Part shown: piece after piece, positions 6,631-8,810 of the stretch | Numbering within the stretch: the first letter of the stretch is position 1 | Layout: each line of letters begins with the position of its first letter | NCBI GenBank assembly: GCA_031255955.1 | Contig: JAIRRO010000112.1 | Coordinates: 1-8,810 of the forward strand | DNA length: 8,810 nucleotides | Source: Oscillospiraceae bacterium | GTDB taxonomy: Bacteria; Bacillota; Clostridia; Oscillospirales; Oscillospiraceae | Reading direction: 5' to 3' | Made by a program: the position numbers and the translations under genes | Notes under the pieces: generated by a model | Database searches by the model: none | What the model saw: only the letters and a program-made list of their open reading frames with translations | Told to the model about the DNA's origin: nothing

Positions 6631-8649
6631 ATGCCGCAAAAAACGCCGTTTGCGCTGAAATATCCGCGCCTTGTCTCACCCCTGCGCGTGGGGAATCTTG
6701 CCCTGCGGAGCCGTATGTGTTCGGCGCCGATGGGCTTTCCGTATATCACGGCGGACGGGCTTGTCACAAACGAAATGATTGCCTTTTACGAGCTGCGGGC
6801 AAAGGGCGGCGCGGCGGCGGTAACGGTGTCAGAGGCTGTCACGCACCCCACGGGCAAAAGCCACGGCAGACTGCTTAGTCTGTACGCCGACGGCGCCCTG
6901 CAGGGACTTACAGACCTCGCGCGCGCCATTAAGCGGCACGGCGCCATTGCGTCAATAGAGCTGAATCACGGGGGAATGTATTCCGAGATGGACATTCCGC
7001 AGGGCAGCCGCGACTTTGAAATTATGAAATACGGTCCGTCAGAGCTTATTTTGCCGGACGGCAAGCGCGTCCGCGAAATGCCGAACGAGCTTATTGACGA
7101 CATCGTGGCGTCCTTCGCCCGCGGAGCGGAGCTTGTCCGCCGCGCGGGCTTTGATATGCTGATGCTGCACGGCGGACACGGCTGGCTGATAGAACAGTTT
7201 TTATCACCTGCCGTAAACAAACGCACCGATAAATACGGCGGAAGCCTTGAAAACCGCGCGCGGTTGGCTATCGAAATTATTGACGCCGTGCGGGCGGTTG
7301 TGGGCACGGATTTCCCGATAGAGCTGCGCATCAGCGGCGAAGAAAAAATACCGGGCGGGTATGACATTGCCGGGGCGGTGGAATTTGCGAAGCTGATCGA
7401 CGCAAAAATTGACCTCCTGCACGTTTCGGCGGGCTTCGGGGAGGATGGCTTTGCCGTCACGCATCCATCGATGTTTGCGCCGCACGGGGCAAATGTGCAT
7501 CTTGCCGCCGAAATAAAAAGACATGTCACCGTACCCGTCGCGACAGTCGGGGGACTTGGAAACCCCGCCGAAATGGAGCGGATTATATCGTCCGGCAAGG
7601 CGGATGTGGTGTGTATGGCGCGCGCGCTGTTAGCTGACCCCGAGCTGCCGCGCAAGGTTGAAGCCAATAGAGACGGCGAAATTTTACGCTGTCTGCGCTG
7701 CTTTACCTGCCATGCGGAGCGTATGCTGACGCAGACGCGCGTATGCGCCATAAACCCCGTTATCGGCAGAGAGCTTGAAGGTCGATTCGAAACGCCGCGC
7801 GGGGCGAAAAAATATGTGCTTGTCGTCGGGGGCGGACCGGGCGGCGTCACGGCGGCACTGACGGCGGCGCAGCGCGGGCACTCCGTAATTCTGTGCGAAA
7901 AACGCAACGAGCTGGGCGGAGCGCTGCTTTCCGAAGGGGGAATACCATTCAAGCGTCCGTCGCTGGATTTTATAAAAACGCGGGAATATCAGCTGCGTCA
8001 AGCCGGGGTGGATATACGCTTCGGGGCGGAGGTGACGCCGGAATTCGCGCGGCGCGTCGCGCCCGATGCGATTATTGTCGCCGTGGGGGCAGAGCCGATA
8101 GTGCCGTCGATTCCGGGGATTGACGGGCAAAATGTGATATTCGCCGCCGCCCTGCCGGAGTATGCCACGCAAGTCGGTGAGCGCGTTGTGATTATTGGCG
8201 GGGGACTTGCGGGCTGCGAAACGGCGGTGCATCTGGCGCAAATCGGCAAGATGGTCACGCTGGTGGAGATGGGATCGCAGCTTGCCCCGGACGCCAATCC
8301 GCGCCACGGTCCCATTTTGCGCGGACTTGTGGAGGAGCTTACAAAGGTATATCTAAACACGCGCGGCGTATCGCTTTCCGCCGCGGGCTTGGTTGCGCGG
8401 ACGCAGAGCGAGCGCCCGCCGCAAAAGCCGGGGGCGGTAATTGTCCGCGGGGTGGAGTTCCCGCGCGTCGCCGAATTTTTAATCGAAGCGGACACAATAA
8501 TCGTCGCGGCGGGGGCAAAGCCGCAAAGGGCGATATCGGACGCCCTGCGATTCATAGCGCCGGAAACAGCCTTTGTCGGGGACTGCGTACAGGTGAAAAA
8601 CATTCGTGAGGCAGTGTTCAGGGGTTATCACGCCGCGCTGGATTTATAG
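6631..8649 (+). CDS. FMN/FAD/4Fe-4S oxidoreductase, 2,4-dienoyl-CoA reductase-like (OYE family)
   Basis: Predicted cytoplasmic NAD(P)H-dependent flavoenzyme that reduces a C=C bond or a related substrate, of the length usual for the FadH / 2-enoate reductase / trimethylamine dehydrogenase group. Residues about 8-345 form the Old Yellow Enzyme TIM barrel: LNHGG, HGGHGWLIEQFLSP (180-193) and the family block YGGSLENR (202-209). Cys354, Cys357, Cys360 and Cys372 form a C-x2-C-x2-C-x11-C cluster motif; this spacing is closer to trimethylamine dehydrogenase than to E. coli FadH, which has x3 before the third Cys. Two dinucleotide folds follow: VVGGGPGG (398-405) for FAD and IIGGGLAG (521-528) for NAD(P)H, then a terminal AFVGDC motif that contacts FAD. 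Trp185 stands where characterised members usually have Tyr. The gene has its own promoter and may be read together with the DUF3842-like gene 65 bases on. The substrate cannot be told: no bai, fatty-acid or methylamine genes are near. It ends with TAG. Confidence 0.93.
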   Translation: MPQKTPFALKYPRLVSPLRVGNLALRSRMCSAPMGFPYITADGLVTNEMIAFYELRAKGGAAAVTVSEAVTHPTGKSHGRLLSLYADGALQGLTDLARAIKRHGAIASIELNHGGMYSEMDIPQGSRDFEIMKYGPSELILPDGKRVREMPNELIDDIVASFARGAELVRRAGFDMLMLHGGHGWLIEQFLSPAVNKRTDKYGGSLENRARLAIEIIDAVRAVVGTDFPIELRISGEEKIPGGYDIAGAVEFAKLIDAKIDLLHVSAGFGEDGFAVTHPSMFAPHGANVHLAAEIKRHVTVPVATVGGLGNPAEMERIISSGKADVVCMARALLADPELPRKVEANRDGEILRCLRCFTCHAERMLTQTRVCAINPVIGRELEGRFETPRGAKKYVLVVGGGPGGVTAALTAAQRGHSVILCEKRNELGGALLSEGGIPFKRPSLDFIKTREYQLRQAGVDIRFGAEVTPEFARRVAPDAIIVAVGAEPIVPSIPGIDGQNVIFAAALPEYATQVGERVVIIGGGLAGCETAVHLAQIGKMVTLVEMGSQLAPDANPRHGPILRGLVEELTKVYLNTRGVSLSAAGLVARTQSERPPQKPGAVIVRGVEFPRVAEFLIEADTIIVAAGAKPQRAISDALRFIAPETAFVGDCVQVKNIREAVFRGYHAALDL

Positions 8650-8652
8650 GCG

Positions 8653-8698
8653 CGAGAAAAACCCGAGAAAAAGCCCAAGAAAAAACCAAGAAAAAAGC
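8653..8698 (+). repeat. Four degenerate 11-12-bp A-rich tandem repeats
   Basis: CGAGAAAAACC, CGAGAAAAAGCC, CAAGAAAAAACC and AAGAAAAAAGC follow one another between the oxidoreductase stop and the next SD. The consensus is close to CRAGAAAAARCC. Nearly every base is A, G or C; the strand has no T from 8650 to 8709. It could be an unstructured leader that aids ribosome loading, or a decayed coding tail (see the findings). I see no terminator or promoter in the 65-base spacer. Confidence 0.8.
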
Positions 8699-8706
8699 AA
8701 GGAGGA
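8699..8706 (+). promoter_or_regulatory. Perfect Shine-Dalgarno deciding a TTG start
   Basis: AAGGAGGA is a full match to the anti-SD and lies eight bases before TTG at 8715. No ATG or GTG is available in that frame at usable spacing: the next GTG (8730) falls inside the first beta strand. So TTG is the chosen start. Confidence 0.8.
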
Positions 8707-8714
8707 CAATTAAG

Positions 8715-8810
8715 TTGTATATTGCGGTAGTGGATGGTCAGGGCGGCGGTCTGGGGCGCGCGACGGTTGAAAAGCTGCGCGCCGAGCTGGGCGCCGCGGC
8801 GGAGATAATA
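8715..8810 (+). CDS. DUF3842-like protein, N-terminal fragment (runs off the window)
   Basis: Thirty-two codons from a TTG start are visible, giving YIAVVDGQGGG then LGRATVEKLRAELG. The pattern of a short beta strand, D-G-Q-G-G-G and a helix with VEKLR matches what I recall of the small DUF3842 family (roughly 130 aa, common in Clostridia), whose function is unknown to me. The Gly-rich loop after the first strand looks like a nucleotide-binding turn, but this is inference. The gene follows the oxidoreductase on the same strand with no visible terminator between, so they may share a transcript. The 3' end is outside the window. The reading frame is well supported by the perfect SD; the family call rests on one motif. 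Confidence 0.72.
   Translation, partial: MYIAVVDGQGGGLGRATVEKLRAELGAAAEII

Noticed and set aside
6966..7952. Long reverse-strand open frame of 328 codons across the oxidoreductase gene
   Set aside because: It lies wholly opposite a gene with clear motifs, its translation is Ser/Pro/Arg-rich without a recognisable domain, and GC-rich coding DNA commonly gives such antisense frames.
7684..8603. Two overlapping reverse-strand frames opposite the FAD/NAD(P)H domains
   Set aside because: They conflict with each other and with a forward gene whose dinucleotide-binding motifs are intact; composition is Arg/Ser/Pro-rich and uninformative.
8647..8649. TAG as a pyrrolysine or other recoded codon in the oxidoreductase
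   Set aside because: Homologues end near this point, the protein is complete at the FAD-contacting motif, and no pyl genes are visible. Only the repeat after it is kept as an observation.
6631..8649. Assignment as a bile-acid enzyme (BaiCD/BaiH) or as fadH
   Set aside because: No other bile-acid or fatty-acid genes are present, and the cluster spacing and Trp185 differ from FadH. The substrate is left open.
1..8810. CRISPR array, insertion sequence, tRNA/rRNA or defence system
   Set aside because: No regularly spaced repeats, terminal inverted repeats, transposase, structural RNA or nuclease/effector motifs were seen.

Overview
The window looks like a piece of a Gram-positive, clostridia-type (Bacillota) chromosome with GC-rich coding DNA. 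Three lines of evidence support this: three consecutive lipoproteins with Lys/Arg-rich n-regions and Cys lipoboxes, SD sequences close to AAGGAGG, and a DUF3842-like gene, a family I know mainly from Clostridia. The assignment comes from protein style and is not proven by any marker gene. Every gene reads on the + strand and no gap between genes exceeds about 80 bases, so there is no large empty stretch. I see no RNA genes, insertion sequences, CRISPR arrays or phage genes.

Region 1 (1-6565) is a run of three predicted surface lipoproteins. Two are large tandem paralogues (807 and 857 aa). Each has a lipoprotein signal peptide, an N-terminal beta-propeller-like region of about 300-350 residues, and a C-terminal ABC-type solute-binding domain of about 440 residues. 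The third (485 aa) is a lipoprotein alpha/beta hydrolase with a Pro/Thr linker, a DUF3887-like domain and a complete Ser-Asp-His triad. It starts 17 bases after the second gene with almost no SD of its own, so it is probably translationally coupled. A strong GC-rich hairpin overlapping its stop codon probably ends this unit. No ABC permease or ATPase lies in the window. The set would let a cell capture an unknown ligand at the surface and cleave an ester- or amide-type bond there, but no ligand can be read from the sequence.

Region 2 (6565-8810) begins with a good SigA-type promoter whose -35 box touches the 3' end of the terminator hairpin. It drives a 672-aa oxidoreductase of the 2,4-dienoyl-CoA reductase / trimethylamine dehydrogenase type: an FMN-binding TIM barrel of the Old Yellow Enzyme family, a 4Fe-4S cluster motif, and FAD and NAD(P)H domains. 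After a 65-base A-rich spacer made of degenerate 12-base repeats, a DUF3842-like gene starts at a TTG codon behind a perfect SD and runs off the window.

The points most worth a second look are the paired propeller/solute-binding fusions next to a surface hydrolase, the overlapping terminator and promoter, the in-frame Lys/Pro-rich repeat just after the TAG stop of the oxidoreductase, and a Trp where that enzyme family usually has its catalytic Tyr. I found no convincing wholly new system.
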